DNA of 64,000 bases from M30B19 sp041741535 (GCA_041741535.1 JBGSJV010000146.1:3959-67958), one strand, 5' to 3'; counted from the stretch's first letter, positions 1 through 9,625 are shown. Program-made: numbers and translations. Notes: generated by a model from the letters alone, not told the origin.

Positions 1-429
1 CCTTTTACCAGCTGCATAGGGTTCGGGTTCTTGGGCCGCACGATCATTGTTAGTCGATGGACATCCGGGCCTGGTGACAAAGGCTTCGTTTGCAAGGTCT
101 GGTAGCCGTTCGCGGAAATCACGAGCCGGAACTTCAAGCTCGTATCCAGATCAGCAATTTGAAAGTGCCCTTGGTCGTCAGTAGTCGTCCACTTCTGGCA
201 AGGCCGAATAACAACTTGGGCAGAACAAGGCGGGTCCCTGGACAGGGACCGCCGTTGAAATATCAACTCGAGCATTGGGCAAGGGTTCACCGGCCTCGGT
301 CAGGACAATCCCTTGGATCGATGAAGTGTTGACAGGCGGCGCATGTCCCGCACAAACCGGCACGAGACTCACGCTACAAATCAAGACCAAGGCCAATTGC
401 GAAAGCCGTAAGAAGTTCGAATGGAACAA
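1..429 (-). pseudogene. Secreted carboxypeptidase-regulatory-like protein, 5' part, frameshifted
   Basis: The gene reads leftward and leaves the window at base 1. A TTG at 427-429 with GAGG about eight bases upstream gives MFHSNFLRLSQLALVLICSV, a signal peptide, followed by a beta-sandwich start (SIQGIVLTEAGEPLPNARVD) like the carboxypeptidase regulatory-like domains of planctomycete secreted proteins. After CPSCYSA the frame stops at 178-180. One frame over the reading continues cleanly as CQKWTTTDDQGHFQIADLD and stays open to base 1. Removing one T (minus strand, near 200-201) restores CPSCYSACQKWTTTDDQGHF, which resembles a CPSCY-x-x-C-x-K segment that I recall from planctomycete homologues. 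A one-base frameshift or a sequencing error is therefore likely. The start codon is inferred. The ligand or substrate is unknown. Confidence 0.6.
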
Positions 430-661
430 GACAATGACCTCGTCAATGTTACGGGATAATGAACAACAACTCACCTTCGCAGCGGTGGCTCGCTTGGATT
501 GTGCCACGGGCAGCTTGGTGCTCCGAATGGACGTCCCTTTAAAGGGAGTGTAGCGGAACATTCGGTCAATTGCAACAAAACGCCAGATTCGCGACCATTT
601 CCGTGAATCTGGCGGAAGGATATGCCTACCTCCGTCGGCGGCGAAGCAGCATCGGGCCCTC

Positions 662-1330
662 CAATACTTGGGATAAGAACTGAAGTCAGAGGATATCGGA
701 TCGAAATTGCAACGCGAGAGATTCGGATAACGCAGAGAAGATGCTGCCATTCGAAACGTCAGACAACACGGCGCTTGCCTGCGGATGGCAAGGCCGATCT
801 GCGGATGAACATACGGGAAGTCAGAACGCAAAAAAAAAAGGAGTCTGATGATCCCGTCCGGTGAGCGATGAACAAGTCCGGAATACCGTGAATCGCCGGT
901 TGTCTCATCCTTACTCGGGCGTTGTTCCATCCGCAGCACGGCTTTGCCATCCGCAGGCAATAACGGCGTCTCCCATACTTGAGATAAGAACTGAAGGCAG
1001 AGAACTTCGGATAGAAACTGCACCGCTCGAAATTGGGCTAACGCAGAAAAGATACGGCCGTTCGAAACATCAAACATCACGGCGTTTGCCTACGGATGGC
1101 AAAGCCGATCTGCGGATGAACCTACGGGAAGTCAGAACGCAAGAAAGATGGAGTCTGAAGATCCCGTTTGATGTTCGATGAACAAGTCCGGAATACAGTG
1201 AATACAGTGAATCGCCGGTTGTCTCATCCTTACTCGGGCGTTGTTTCATCCGCAGCACGGCTTTGCCATCCGCAGGCATTGTCGCAGCCAATGTATTGTC
1301 CGCAGAACGGCTTTGCCATCCGCAGGCAAT
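662..1330. repeat. Tandem ~311-319 bp repeat with inverted REP-like arms (copies A and B)
   Basis: The spacer from 430 to 1378 holds no convincing gene. Two tandem copies are readable, A at about 662-972 and B at about 973-1290, offset by 311 bases and then 319 because B has a short extra GAATACAGT duplication. Each copy carries a forward arm with core GCCTRCGGATGGCAA (about 776 and 1085) and, about 150 bases later, an inverted arm with core TTGCCATCCGCAGGC (about 943 and 1263), so each can fold into a long-loop hairpin. A further inverted arm lies at 1297-1327, followed by the first bases of a third unit. A related copy occurs near 25.4 kb. This looks like a dispersed REP/BIME-type family. 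Confidence 0.75.
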
Positions 1331-1378
1331 AACTAGCCCTCCAAAGGTAACAGCAGTAACGAAATGTCGGAAAGGTTT

Positions 1379-4300
1379 CTACTGCGGTCGGCGGCGGCTG
1401 TAGTCGCGAATGAGGTTGCGGAGAGTGGCTTCGATTCGTTCCGTGTTGCCTTTTTCCAACGCAATGACTTTAAAGCCTTGCGTGTTGCTGGCCTTTTGCT
1501 CGCGATCCAAACGCTGAATCAAGGACTCGACCTCCAAGCTCAATCGCTCGGATGCCAAGACAATAATGCTGTTGGTCGCTTGATCCACTTCTAACGTCAA
1601 CAGCGGTGCTGCGGCCACGGCGTTGACTTCACGCAAGGCCAAAGCGACCTCGACGGACACGCCCGCCGGGATCTGGACGCGCGGCGGTTGGTCCGGCCGC
1701 AACTGTGTGCGATAGACCGACTCCAACACACCCATGATCTTGTCCGCCAACACATTTTCAACCTTTACGATCCTTGGTTCGTTGGCTCGGACTTTCGAAC
1801 GGTCCACATCCGACACATCCAAGACACGAATCAAACTCTCGATCGTGCGGCGATCCACTGGCGAACCATAAACGATCAGAGAATTCAACCGCTCATCTGC
1901 CACAATCGACACTCGGTTCTGCGAGTTGCCGGAAGCACGACCGCGCCCCTGTCCGGCGGTCACTTGTTGAAAGAGTTGCCCGACCGTTTTGGCAATCTCC
2001 TCGGCGCCGGCATTTTCCAACTGAAAGATCGTGAAGTTCCCGCTGATCTCCACTTTCCCGGCTGTCTCTTGTTGCTCGTTCAAGATCCGAAACAATTGCT
2101 CCAAGATGGCTAACGCCTCTTCATCAGCGGAGGCCACGGTCAATTCGTTGGGTCCCGGAAAGATCAAAACCGGTGCCGGATCTTGCAGCTCTTGGATCGA
2201 AGTGGGAATCCGAGTTTCGGTTCCAACTAACGTGGGCGTTGGAGAAGGTAATTCGTCTACCGACTTCGATGCATTTGGGAGTTCCGATGACAGCTTCTCG
2301 CTCGGCTCGGTGGTGGGCGGCAATTCTTGAGAACGCGGCGGTTCCTCCGAACTTGGCAAACTTGGGGAGTTCGGTGATACCACGCGCAAGGGGTTTGGAC
2401 GGATCTGTGGCCACAGGGTTTCGATTTGTTGCAGCAATCGCGGTGCGGACGGCGAAGTCAACACTCGCAAGTTCCCGGTCCCGCGGTTGCCCGTTGACGG
2501 ACCGCCCGATTGGCTTGCGGTTTCTGTCAATGGTTCACCTAGCTTGACCAACAGTTCGCGGATTTGCTGAAGCTGCGATTCGCTGGCGCGGATAAAGAGC
2601 TGTTGATTCTCGCGACTGGAGTTCACACTTGGTGAAGCACTAAACGGCAAGTCCAAAAACAATTGGCGAATCGCATCTTCGATGGTTTCCGGCGTGTTGA
2701 CTTGCAAGGTGAACACTTCCAAGCGACGGGACTCGCCTTGCAGTTCTTTCATGGCCGCCACAATTTGCTCGTGTTGTTCGGCCGTGGCCACCGCCAAAAG
2801 TCGGTTCGTTGTGTACTGGACTTGTAGATCGACCGCAGGGACCTGGCGTTCCAACAACAACTCGAGCGATTCCACCAACACGTCGCCGTCCAATTCTGCT
2901 AAGTCATAGACTTTGATTTCGCGGCCTGTTTGTTCCCCGCCCATCGCGGACCATTGTTCGACAATTTGTTTGACCGCCAACTCTTGTTTGGCCGGCCCCA
3001 CAAACAAAATCGCGTTGCTGCTTTCTTGAAAACTCAGCCGTACGGAGTCGTCACTGCGGTACATGCGTTGCAGCATGGAATACAGTTCATCGGCATCTCC
3101 TCCGGCGACTCGAAACGATTGTACACGGGCACTGTCTTGGTCAGCCGCTTCCAATTGATCGATGACATTTTGAATCACTTCATGCTCTTCGGTGGCGGCC
3201 GTCGCCCACAACACACTCGCGGCCGCGTCGGCCGAAAACGTCGCGGTTGGCAATAAAACTTCCAACGCATTTTCCGCGCTGCGCGGATCACCCGTTTGCA
3301 GGCGATAAGCTTTGGTCAACATGTTTGTCGATGCTGTCGACTCCAACTGGGCGACAATGCCACGAATCTGTTCTTGCTCGGCTGCTGAAGCCGCGACGAT
3401 CAAACTGCCGCGTTGGGCGTCAGCCGTCAGCACAGCTCGCGGAACCACTTTGGCAATGGCCGCTTGAGTTGCCGTCAGTGAAGTACGTTTGAGTTCATAG
3501 GCTTGCACGACTTGGTTGGTTCCCGCACCGTCCAAGTCTTTAACCAGAGCTGCGATTTTTTCATGATCGGCTACCGAAGCGGTCACCACCAGCATCCCGG
3601 TGGTCGCATCGGTCGTGGCCTGACAACGAGGGAAGACTTGTTTGATGATTGCCAAGGCACTGGCGGGAGTCGCCGTTTGAAGACGGTAGACCTGCGAGAC
3701 GCTTTCGCTTTCCTTGCCTTCTACGATGTCGCGAATGACTTGATCCAGTTCGACGTGTTCCGCTTCACTGGCCACAACAAACAGTGTCGCGCCAGTGTAA
3801 GCGTCGGACGTGATCTTGGCTCGCGGATACATTGGTGCCAAGGTTGCTCCCAACGCGGCACCGTAACCAGGCGGCACGCGGTAGGCGCGTGGAACCAAAT
3901 CGGAGGTACGGGGCACATCGATCTCTTGCAACGTCGCGGCAATTTGGGATTGCTGTTCAGAGGTGCCTGTCACGGCCAGCTTATTGTTCTCGATGTCGGC
4001 CGCGTAGTTAGCAGCTGGGACCAAGGTCTTCAACAGCGTCAATGTTGCCGTCGCTGTCAGATGGTTCAAAGCATATGACTTGGCAACCAAAAGCGGCTTT
4101 TCCGGTCCTTGCTCCAGAGAATCGATCAATTGCTGGATTTGTTCATGTTCGGTCAAGTTGGTCGTGACAACCAACAGATCACGGACCGTATCCAACGACA
4201 CGGTTGCCCGAGGAAACGCTTGCACGATCGCCGCTTGAGCGACGGTTGGCAACGTTTTGCGAATAGGATAGGCAATGACTTGCCGGCCTTGCCCGGCTGA

Positions 4301-7300
4301 CTCGAGTTTGGTCATCAGCTCTTTGATGCCCTCGTGTTCGCGGGGCGAAGCGGTGATCACCGCCGAGTTCGTCGCCAAGTCCACGGTTCCTTGGCTGCGC
4401 GGATAGACCTGTTTGATCATGGCCAAGGCGTTCACGGGACTGGCAGAACCTAGCGTGTAGACTTCGGTAGTTGACTCGTCTTGTGTGCCTTCCAAGATCT
4501 CGCGCAACACGCGGTCTATCTCCGAATGTTCGGCCGCTCGAGCAACGACGATCAAGGCCGACCCGGACACATCCCACGTGATCTTGGCCTGAGGGTACAT
4601 CGGAGCCAATGTCGTCCCCAGTGCCGCACCATAGCCGGTCGGCACGCGATACGCTTTGGTTTGCACTTCCACTTCCGTCGCAACGTCAATCTGTTGCAAG
4701 GCATCAGCGATGGCTTCGTGCTGTTCTGCCAGAGCAGTTGCAGCCACCTTGTTATTGACCGTGTCGACTGCGTAAGTAGCGGCCGGTACCAGCGTCGTCA
4801 ACAACGTCACAGCCGCGGTTGGCGTCAAGTGATTCAATTGGTAAGACTTGGCCGTGCGCTGAGGCCCGTCCGGCAACGCCGCCAGAAACTGTTCCACAGA
4901 TTTTTCGATCTGCAGTTGGACTTCGTCGGTCGCACGAATCAACAAAGCGTTGCGTTCGACATTCTGCACAATCGAGGCCTGGGCGATCAGGTCGGCATCC
5001 AAGTTTTGATAGACCAATGCGACCGTCGTACGGGGATCGATCGGCAGTACTTTTAACGGACGTGGCTCAGTAGTACTGACAAGTTGAGACTCCAATTGTT
5101 CGAGCAGTTCTTGGACGCGAGCATGTTTCACTCCATCGGTCCAAATCCGCAATTGCCGAGGCTCCTGTCCGGTCAAATACGTCACCGTACCGACAACAGC
5201 GGTAATAGCGGCTTGAGCATCCACAACAGACACGCGGTCCAGGTTGTAAAGTTGTAACCGGAAGCGGGTGTCCTGCGGCAGGTTTTCGCTCAGGCTCTTG
5301 AGCAGTGCTTCGATCGTGACGTGGTCGGCGGCCGAAGCCCAAACCATCCACTGATCATCAACCACCGAAGTCATTGGCTGAGCCTTGGGAACTCGCGTCG
5401 TTAGTAGAGGTTTCGCCGCTTGAATCACGGCGGCGGGATAACGATAGGTTCGCAGTTCATCCTGAGCGGGTTGGCTATTCTTTTTTTCCAGCTCACTCAT
5501 GATCTGTTCGACGCGAGTCAAGTCTTCTTCGGTGGCAAACGCAAACACCGATTGTCCGTCCGCCGCCGGGAAAAAGACGCCGGTGGGTGCCGCTCCGCGC
5601 AAGAATTGTACGGCGGTCGTCGCACCCGTGTGAACAGTTACCAAGATCTTGAGTTGACGTTTCTCGGTTTCCAAAGACTCCAGTTGTTGCACGGCCGTTT
5701 GAATCAACGTGTGTTCATCGACGGTCGCCCACACCGCCAATCCCTTGGCACCTCGTTGGGCCGAGATCTTGGCTTGCGGTACCAAGCCTGCCAAGATCGT
5801 CGACAGAATCACGGGATCTTGTTCGCCGGCTTCATAGACCCGAATCTCACGCGTTGCTCCTCGACTGCCTGTTTTCAATTGTTGCAACAGTTCGTCCAGC
5901 TTCTGATGGTCTTTCTCGCGACCATAAGCGATCAATTGGTTCGAAACACTGTCCATGGACAAGGTAAGTTCGGGCACCAACGGCGTGACGGTTTTGACCA
6001 CCAGAGCCAAATCCATCTCGCGCACCACGTAGGTCTTGAGCAGTCGTTCCCAACCATCGTCAATGGACGAGGCCAGTTGTTCGGTTGCTTGTTTGATTTG
6101 GACGTGCTGGGCCGACGTAGCCCAGACAATGACTCGACCTCCGGTCGCATCCACACTGACGTCGGTTTGGGGAAACAACTTGCTGAGAACTTCTTGCACC
6201 AATTTGGGATCGCCCTGCCCTACCGGATACACCGCCAGCACTCGATCGTGTTGGGTTCCTGGCGCATCTTGCAACGAGCTTAGTAGTTCGTCCAACTTCA
6301 GATGTTGCGTCGGGGTTCCCCAGGCCATCAGGCGGCTGGGGTCGGGTGTGGGCAAGAACTGCAACCCTTGGAATTCGGGAGGAAGCGTGGCTTTGATTGC
6401 TTCGAGGCGTTCGTGTTGCTCGTGCGATATCGAATACACACGCAACATTTGCTCGTCGTTTGGCTTGAGCAAACCCGCCGTCAAAATCTGTTGCAGAGCT
6501 TCCGCGACACGGGCATGATCGGCCTGCGTCGCATAAACGATCAGTCGTTCGTTGGTCGCGTCCGCGGTCACTTTGACTTCGGGGACCAATTGCTGCAACG
6601 CGGCAAGACCAGCGGCTTGAGCGGACTTCTCCAACGGATACGTCTTCAGTTCGATGGGGTCGGGCATCGTCGCGTTGACGGTTTCCAACAAGGCCTCCAA
6701 CTTTTTGTGATCGGTCGGCAGCGCCGTTACCAACAATTGCTTGCTGGTCGCATCGTACGTTGACTTGACGGCGGGCAACGTCGAGGTCAGCAAAGCGGTC
6801 AAACGCTGTTGGACAGCGGGCAAGACCGAATAAACTTCGATCGTGACTTCTCGTGCTGGATCGGCGGCGACATCGATGACCGATAGCCATTGCTGGACGC
6901 GATCTTGTTGCTCCGCCGACAAGACGGCCAGCAATCTTCGATTCGCGGCATCCACCGTGAATTTGACTTCCGGCAACAGCGTGGTCAGCGTCTGGGTGGT
7001 CGATGTTGGGTCGGCGTGTTCCAGCGTGAACGTGGCCAACTGCTGGTCGTCCATGTCCACTTCGATACCGGCTTCGGACAACTGCTCGATCACTCCCGCG
7101 ATTTGTTGATGCTGGGTCTCGGTGGCAATGACGAGCAATTGCGGCCGCGTACTATGAGCCGTCACCGAAACACCGGGGACGATCTTTTGGATCGTCTCCA
7201 GGGCTTGGGCATGGGCCGTGCGAGCCATGGGATATTGTTTGAGAGTGAGGTTGGTTTCGGCGGGGCCTTCGATCGACTCCAACGCTTGTTGCAAGGTTTC

Positions 7301-8362
7301 TTGTTGCTGGGCGTTGCCGATCGCAATCAAACGCGTGCCAACGGAATCGATTTGGAATAACACGCCGGGGACCAGGGCCTTGAGTTGTTCGACCAAGACG
7401 GTTGGTTGGGGCGAACGATAGCGATACGTTTTGACGACTAGATCGGCCGGTCGAGCCGACTCGCGAAGCTTTGCCAACACCGCGTCAATGTCCGCGTGTT
7501 GTTTCTCGGTCGCGTAAATAAATAGTTGGTTCGTGGGCTCGTCTGTGGTGACTCGGATGCCACCGACGGCAGCAGGCAAGAATTCGGCGGTTGACTTGAG
7601 ACCGAGGTCCGTGATCGTGTAGGTTTTCAGGAACGATGGCGGTGGTTCGGGTTTGGGTTGTGGCTTGTCCGGAGCCTTGGGCAGTGGGATCGCTTGGATC
7701 AAGGCATCGATGGCCGCCATTCGTCCGGCGGTTTCCGTAACCAGAACTTGGCCGGTCGCGGGCAAAATCTCCAACTTCCCAAGCGGGCCAATCAAGGGTT
7801 TGACTTCGGTTTGGACCGTCTCGGCGGGGCGTCCTTTCATCGGAAAGGCGACCGTGACCAATTCGAAACGACCGCAGGTTGGCAGCTCTTCGATCGTCTT
7901 GCGGGGAACCAAATCGTAGGGAATGCCATTCTTGGTATTAATCAGGATCAGCAGGGCGTCCTTGCGAACGAGGGTAAATTCCTTGGTCAGGAGCACGCTG
8001 TTGAGCAGATCAATCGCTTCCGTGGGCGAATACCCCCGGCTATCGCGAAACGTAAATCCGCCTGGCGGAAAATCGTTGATCACCAGAGAGAGTTCCGCCT
8101 GTCGAGCGAACCAAGCCAGGACGTCCGGCCAAGGCTGGTCATCGAAGTTAAACTTCAGGCCGGCCGGGTCCTGCGCGGTGGTGGATTGATTCTCCGGGTC
8201 TTGCTCTTCCGTCGTGGCAAGATTCGCCGAATCGTGGTTTCCCGAAACGATCGCGGCAAATCCTAATTGGCCTCCAAGCACCAACAAAATCACCAACAAA
8301 AGGCGTGGGTGGGTGCAGCGGTTCCAAAATCGAGCTGGGTTTAATGACTTCAACATCAGCAT
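1379..8362 (-). CDS. Giant secretin-N-domain repeat protein (no visible pore domain)
   Basis: About 2327 residues from the ATG at 8362; an ATG at 8356 is also possible. The N terminus has a hydrophobic export segment (LLLVILLVLGGQLGFAA). A GspD N0/STN-like domain follows at about residues 68-150 (FNFDDQPWPDVLAWFARQ). Then come roughly 28 copies of a 60-65 residue unit of the secretin_N (NolW-like) pattern: a Tyr-containing strand, a helix ending in LVP or similar, a D-x-x-x-N/R turn, a strand ending in xAT, then x-x-QH-x-x-I-x-x-x-L. The two units near 1.5-1.9 kb look most like classical secretin N1/N2 domains, and the last unit is cut after its first helix (NLIRDYSRRRPQ). A Pro/Ser/Glu-rich linker lies near 2.2-2.45 kb. 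I see no C-terminal secretin barrel domain. In secretins these modules form periplasmic rings, so the inferred role is a periplasmic scaffold or adhesion rod. Confidence 0.8.
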   Translation of the reverse strand: MLMLKSLNPARFWNRCTHPRLLLVILLVLGGQLGFAAIVSGNHDSANLATTEEQDPENQSTTAQDPAGLKFNFDDQPWPDVLAWFARQAELSLVINDFPPGGFTFRDSRGYSPTEAIDLLNSVLLTKEFTLVRKDALLILINTKNGIPYDLVPRKTIEELPTCGRFELVTVAFPMKGRPAETVQTEVKPLIGPLGKLEILPATGQVLVTETAGRMAAIDALIQAIPLPKAPDKPQPKPEPPPSFLKTYTITDLGLKSTAEFLPAAVGGIRVTTDEPTNQLFIYATEKQHADIDAVLAKLRESARPADLVVKTYRYRSPQPTVLVEQLKALVPGVLFQIDSVGTRLIAIGNAQQQETLQQALESIEGPAETNLTLKQYPMARTAHAQALETIQKIVPGVSVTAHSTRPQLLVIATETQHQQIAGVIEQLSEAGIEVDMDDQQLATFTLEHADPTSTTQTLTTLLPEVKFTVDAANRRLLAVLSAEQQDRVQQWLSVIDVAADPAREVTIEVYSVLPAVQQRLTALLTSTLPAVKSTYDATSKQLLVTALPTDHKKLEALLETVNATMPDPIELKTYPLEKSAQAAGLAALQQLVPEVKVTADATNERLIVYATQADHARVAEALQQILTAGLLKPNDEQMLRVYSISHEQHERLEAIKATLPPEFQGLQFLPTPDPSRLMAWGTPTQHLKLDELLSSLQDAPGTQHDRVLAVYPVGQGDPKLVQEVLSKLFPQTDVSVDATGGRVIVWATSAQHVQIKQATEQLASSIDDGWERLLKTYVVREMDLALVVKTVTPLVPELTLSMDSVSNQLIAYGREKDHQKLDELLQQLKTGSRGATREIRVYEAGEQDPVILSTILAGLVPQAKISAQRGAKGLAVWATVDEHTLIQTAVQQLESLETEKRQLKILVTVHTGATTAVQFLRGAAPTGVFFPAADGQSVFAFATEEDLTRVEQIMSELEKKNSQPAQDELRTYRYPAAVIQAAKPLLTTRVPKAQPMTSVVDDQWMVWASAADHVTIEALLKSLSENLPQDTRFRLQLYNLDRVSVVDAQAAITAVVGTVTYLTGQEPRQLRIWTDGVKHARVQELLEQLESQLVSTTEPRPLKVLPIDPRTTVALVYQNLDADLIAQASIVQNVERNALLIRATDEVQLQIEKSVEQFLAALPDGPQRTAKSYQLNHLTPTAAVTLLTTLVPAATYAVDTVNNKVAATALAEQHEAIADALQQIDVATEVEVQTKAYRVPTGYGAALGTTLAPMYPQAKITWDVSGSALIVVARAAEHSEIDRVLREILEGTQDESTTEVYTLGSASPVNALAMIKQVYPRSQGTVDLATNSAVITASPREHEGIKELMTKLESAGQGRQVIAYPIRKTLPTVAQAAIVQAFPRATVSLDTVRDLLVVTTNLTEHEQIQQLIDSLEQGPEKPLLVAKSYALNHLTATATLTLLKTLVPAANYAADIENNKLAVTGTSEQQSQIAATLQEIDVPRTSDLVPRAYRVPPGYGAALGATLAPMYPRAKITSDAYTGATLFVVASEAEHVELDQVIRDIVEGKESESVSQVYRLQTATPASALAIIKQVFPRCQATTDATTGMLVVTASVADHEKIAALVKDLDGAGTNQVVQAYELKRTSLTATQAAIAKVVPRAVLTADAQRGSLIVAASAAEQEQIRGIVAQLESTASTNMLTKAYRLQTGDPRSAENALEVLLPTATFSADAAASVLWATAATEEHEVIQNVIDQLEAADQDSARVQSFRVAGGDADELYSMLQRMYRSDDSVRLSFQESSNAILFVGPAKQELAVKQIVEQWSAMGGEQTGREIKVYDLAELDGDVLVESLELLLERQVPAVDLQVQYTTNRLLAVATAEQHEQIVAAMKELQGESRRLEVFTLQVNTPETIEDAIRQLFLDLPFSASPSVNSSRENQQLFIRASESQLQQIRELLVKLGEPLTETASQSGGPSTGNRGTGNLRVLTSPSAPRLLQQIETLWPQIRPNPLRVVSPNSPSLPSSEEPPRSQELPPTTEPSEKLSSELPNASKSVDELPSPTPTLVGTETRIPTSIQELQDPAPVLIFPGPNELTVASADEEALAILEQLFRILNEQQETAGKVEISGNFTIFQLENAGAEEIAKTVGQLFQQVTAGQGRGRASGNSQNRVSIVADERLNSLIVYGSPVDRRTIESLIRVLDVSDVDRSKVRANEPRIVKVENVLADKIMGVLESVYRTQLRPDQPPRVQIPAGVSVEVALALREVNAVAAAPLLTLEVDQATNSIIVLASERLSLEVESLIQRLDREQKASNTQGFKVIALEKGNTERIEATLRNLIRDYSRRRPQ
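3325..4860 (-). repeat. Internal tandem duplication of a four-repeat block (~768 bp)
   Basis: Within the giant secretin-N gene, the block encoded at about 4860-4093 (starting AKSYQLNHLT, then AYRVPTGYGAALG, then TEVYTLGSASP, then VIAYPIRKT) recurs in the same order at about 4092-3325 (AKSYALNHLT, AYRVPPGYGAALG, SQVYRLQTATP, VVQAYELKRT). The spacing between matching positions is about 768 bases, or 256 residues. The corresponding repeats resemble each other far more than they resemble their neighbours, so the unit of expansion was four repeats rather than one. Confidence 0.8.
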
Positions 8363-8739
8363 ACTTACCAAAGAGTGATCGAAGGGACGATCAGGGGGGA
8401 CGGCCACGAAGCACGGGTCAGACCCATCCAACGGTTGGCCGAAAAATTAGGCGGGGACGGCACTTTCGGTTCGAAGCCGGGGAAATGCCGTAGCCCTAGA
8501 ATAGTTCGTAACCAAGGTCGGGTAAAGCGAAGAAGCGGATACCGTCCCAAAAACCCAGGTTTAGCCGTGGATTCCGGAAATCCGGAACGTGAAAACACTC
8601 TCGGCCGGCAACTGGTTGGTGACCGACACAAAGTACAGGCATGGCGGGCCGTAAGTATTCTCGCACTAGCCCAATATTCCTTGACCTGTGTCGGCCAGTT
8701 GGGCCTTTCTACGTTCCCCGGGGCCTACGCCCCCGGCAG

Positions 8740-8762
8740 AGGCCTGTCGGCCTTTCAGGCCT
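8740..8762. repeat. Palindromic element sharing 18 bp with the 23.5 kb MITE
   Basis: AGGCCTG at 8740-8746 pairs with CAGGCCT at 8756-8762. The 18-mer TGTCGGCCTTTCAGGCCT (8745-8762) occurs exactly, on the other strand, at 23577-23594 inside the MITE-like element. It lies in the 586-base spacer 8363-8948, which otherwise shows no gene apart from a promoter-like site near its right end. Confidence 0.6.
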
Positions 8763-8854
8763 GAAGCTCGAATGTGTCGAGAATCGTGTGATCTCTAGAT
8801 GATTTCGTTCATGGGAACGGCGATTTTATGAGCCACGGAGCTGGAAAAAGACCC

Positions 8855-8883
8855 TTGTCCGGTTGAGGGGACTCCACTATACT
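8855..8883 (+). promoter_or_regulatory. Candidate sigma70-type promoter of the small basic protein
   Basis: TTGTCC (8855-8860) and TATACT (8878-8883) are 17 bases apart and lie about 70 bases upstream of the ATG at 8949. The -10 hexamer matches consensus at five of six positions and the -35 at four. Similar TAnACT hexamers precede several other plus-strand genes here. It is a pattern match only. Confidence 0.4.
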
Positions 8884-8948
8884 TGGCCCACTCGGCACCG
8901 GTCGGATGACTTCGGGGCTGTTGCTATTTGATCCAAATGGGATATCCG

Positions 8949-9161
8949 ATGACACTTGACAAAAGCCTCAAAGTAAATGCTGGAGCGGTTAAGGACCGCA
9001 ATGTTTTGACTCGTGCTGAACGAATGGCACAGCGAGTCGCTCAAGGGACCTGGACCGAAGAATCAACGGTTTTGGGCATGGCCAAAACGCGAGTCAAGAA
9101 ACTGGCGATGAAGAAAAAGAAGAAGGTCAAGGCCGCTGAAGAAGAGACCAAGAAGAAGTAG
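8949..9161 (+). CDS. Small basic protein, TIGR04137-like
   Basis: A 70-residue, strongly basic protein starting MTLDKSLK, with the core RNVLTRAERMAQRVAQGTWT and a Lys-rich tail (KKLAMKKKKKVKAAEEETKK). From memory this matches the TIGR04137 small basic protein family of the Planctomycetes-Verrucomicrobia-Chlamydiae group, for which a ribosome- or nucleic-acid-associated role has been suggested but not, as far as I know, shown. I chose the ATG at 8949 over upstream in-frame ATGs at 8928 and 8937 because GGGA at 8938-8941 sits about seven bases before it. A strong hairpin-plus-T terminator follows at 9247-9281 and a promoter-like pair precedes it, so it is probably a short, highly transcribed monocistronic gene. 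Confidence 0.8.
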   Translation: MTLDKSLKVNAGAVKDRNVLTRAERMAQRVAQGTWTEESTVLGMAKTRVKKLAMKKKKKVKAAEEETKKK

Positions 9162-9246
9162 TTGCTGGGCCTTTGTGAATCTTGGCTACATTTTCGAGTA
9201 GCAACCGGGTTCCAACTCAGGTCAGGTTGGCGAAAAACGCAATGTT

Positions 9247-9281
9247 AAGGTCGTTCGAACGAGATTCGAGCGGCCTTTTTT
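9247..9281 (+). terminator. Rho-independent terminator after the small basic protein
   Basis: AAGGTCGTTCGAA (9247-9259) can pair along its whole length with TTCGAGCGGCCTT, allowing two G-U pairs, and the stem runs into TTTTTT. It lies 86 bases after the stop codon at 9161. The rest of the spacer up to 9625 shows no gene, only a GC-rich hairpin near 9375-9393. Confidence 0.75.
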
Positions 9282-9625
9282 CGTAGTGTTTTTCTGGCGG
9301 CTCGATTTAGCTCGCGACAGGGCCGACGGTTTTGATAGGTCAGCGTCGCCATAACGGCCAAGGCCACCAAAACGCCCGACAGTCGGGGCGTCCTTACTTT
9401 TGATTTAACTCAAATTCAGACGTGCAGTCGCTCGGAACCACTCGAATGCCACCCGCCGCCTGGTATTCTGTAGCGGTTGTGTGGACCATTAGGGAAAAGT
9501 AGCCCATTTCGGGACCTTATTCTGGTGGGCAGCGATCGGGCATGGGCGGCGAGATTAGATATACTAAGACAATGAGTGGGGCTCGGATGGGCCTTTTTTT
9601 CGTGTCGGACCAGGAAAGCTGCGTC

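Noticed and set aside
430..1080. Long minus-strand reading frame continuing upstream of the frameshifted secreted gene
   Set aside because: The stretch is rich in Cys, Arg and Ser with no domain pattern and covers the repeat units, so only the part from about base 429 downward is taken as the gene.
9375..9393. Second terminator between the small basic protein and the zinc-ribbon gene
   Set aside because: The GC-rich stem has a missing base and only a short T-run on the minus strand, where no gene needs a terminator.
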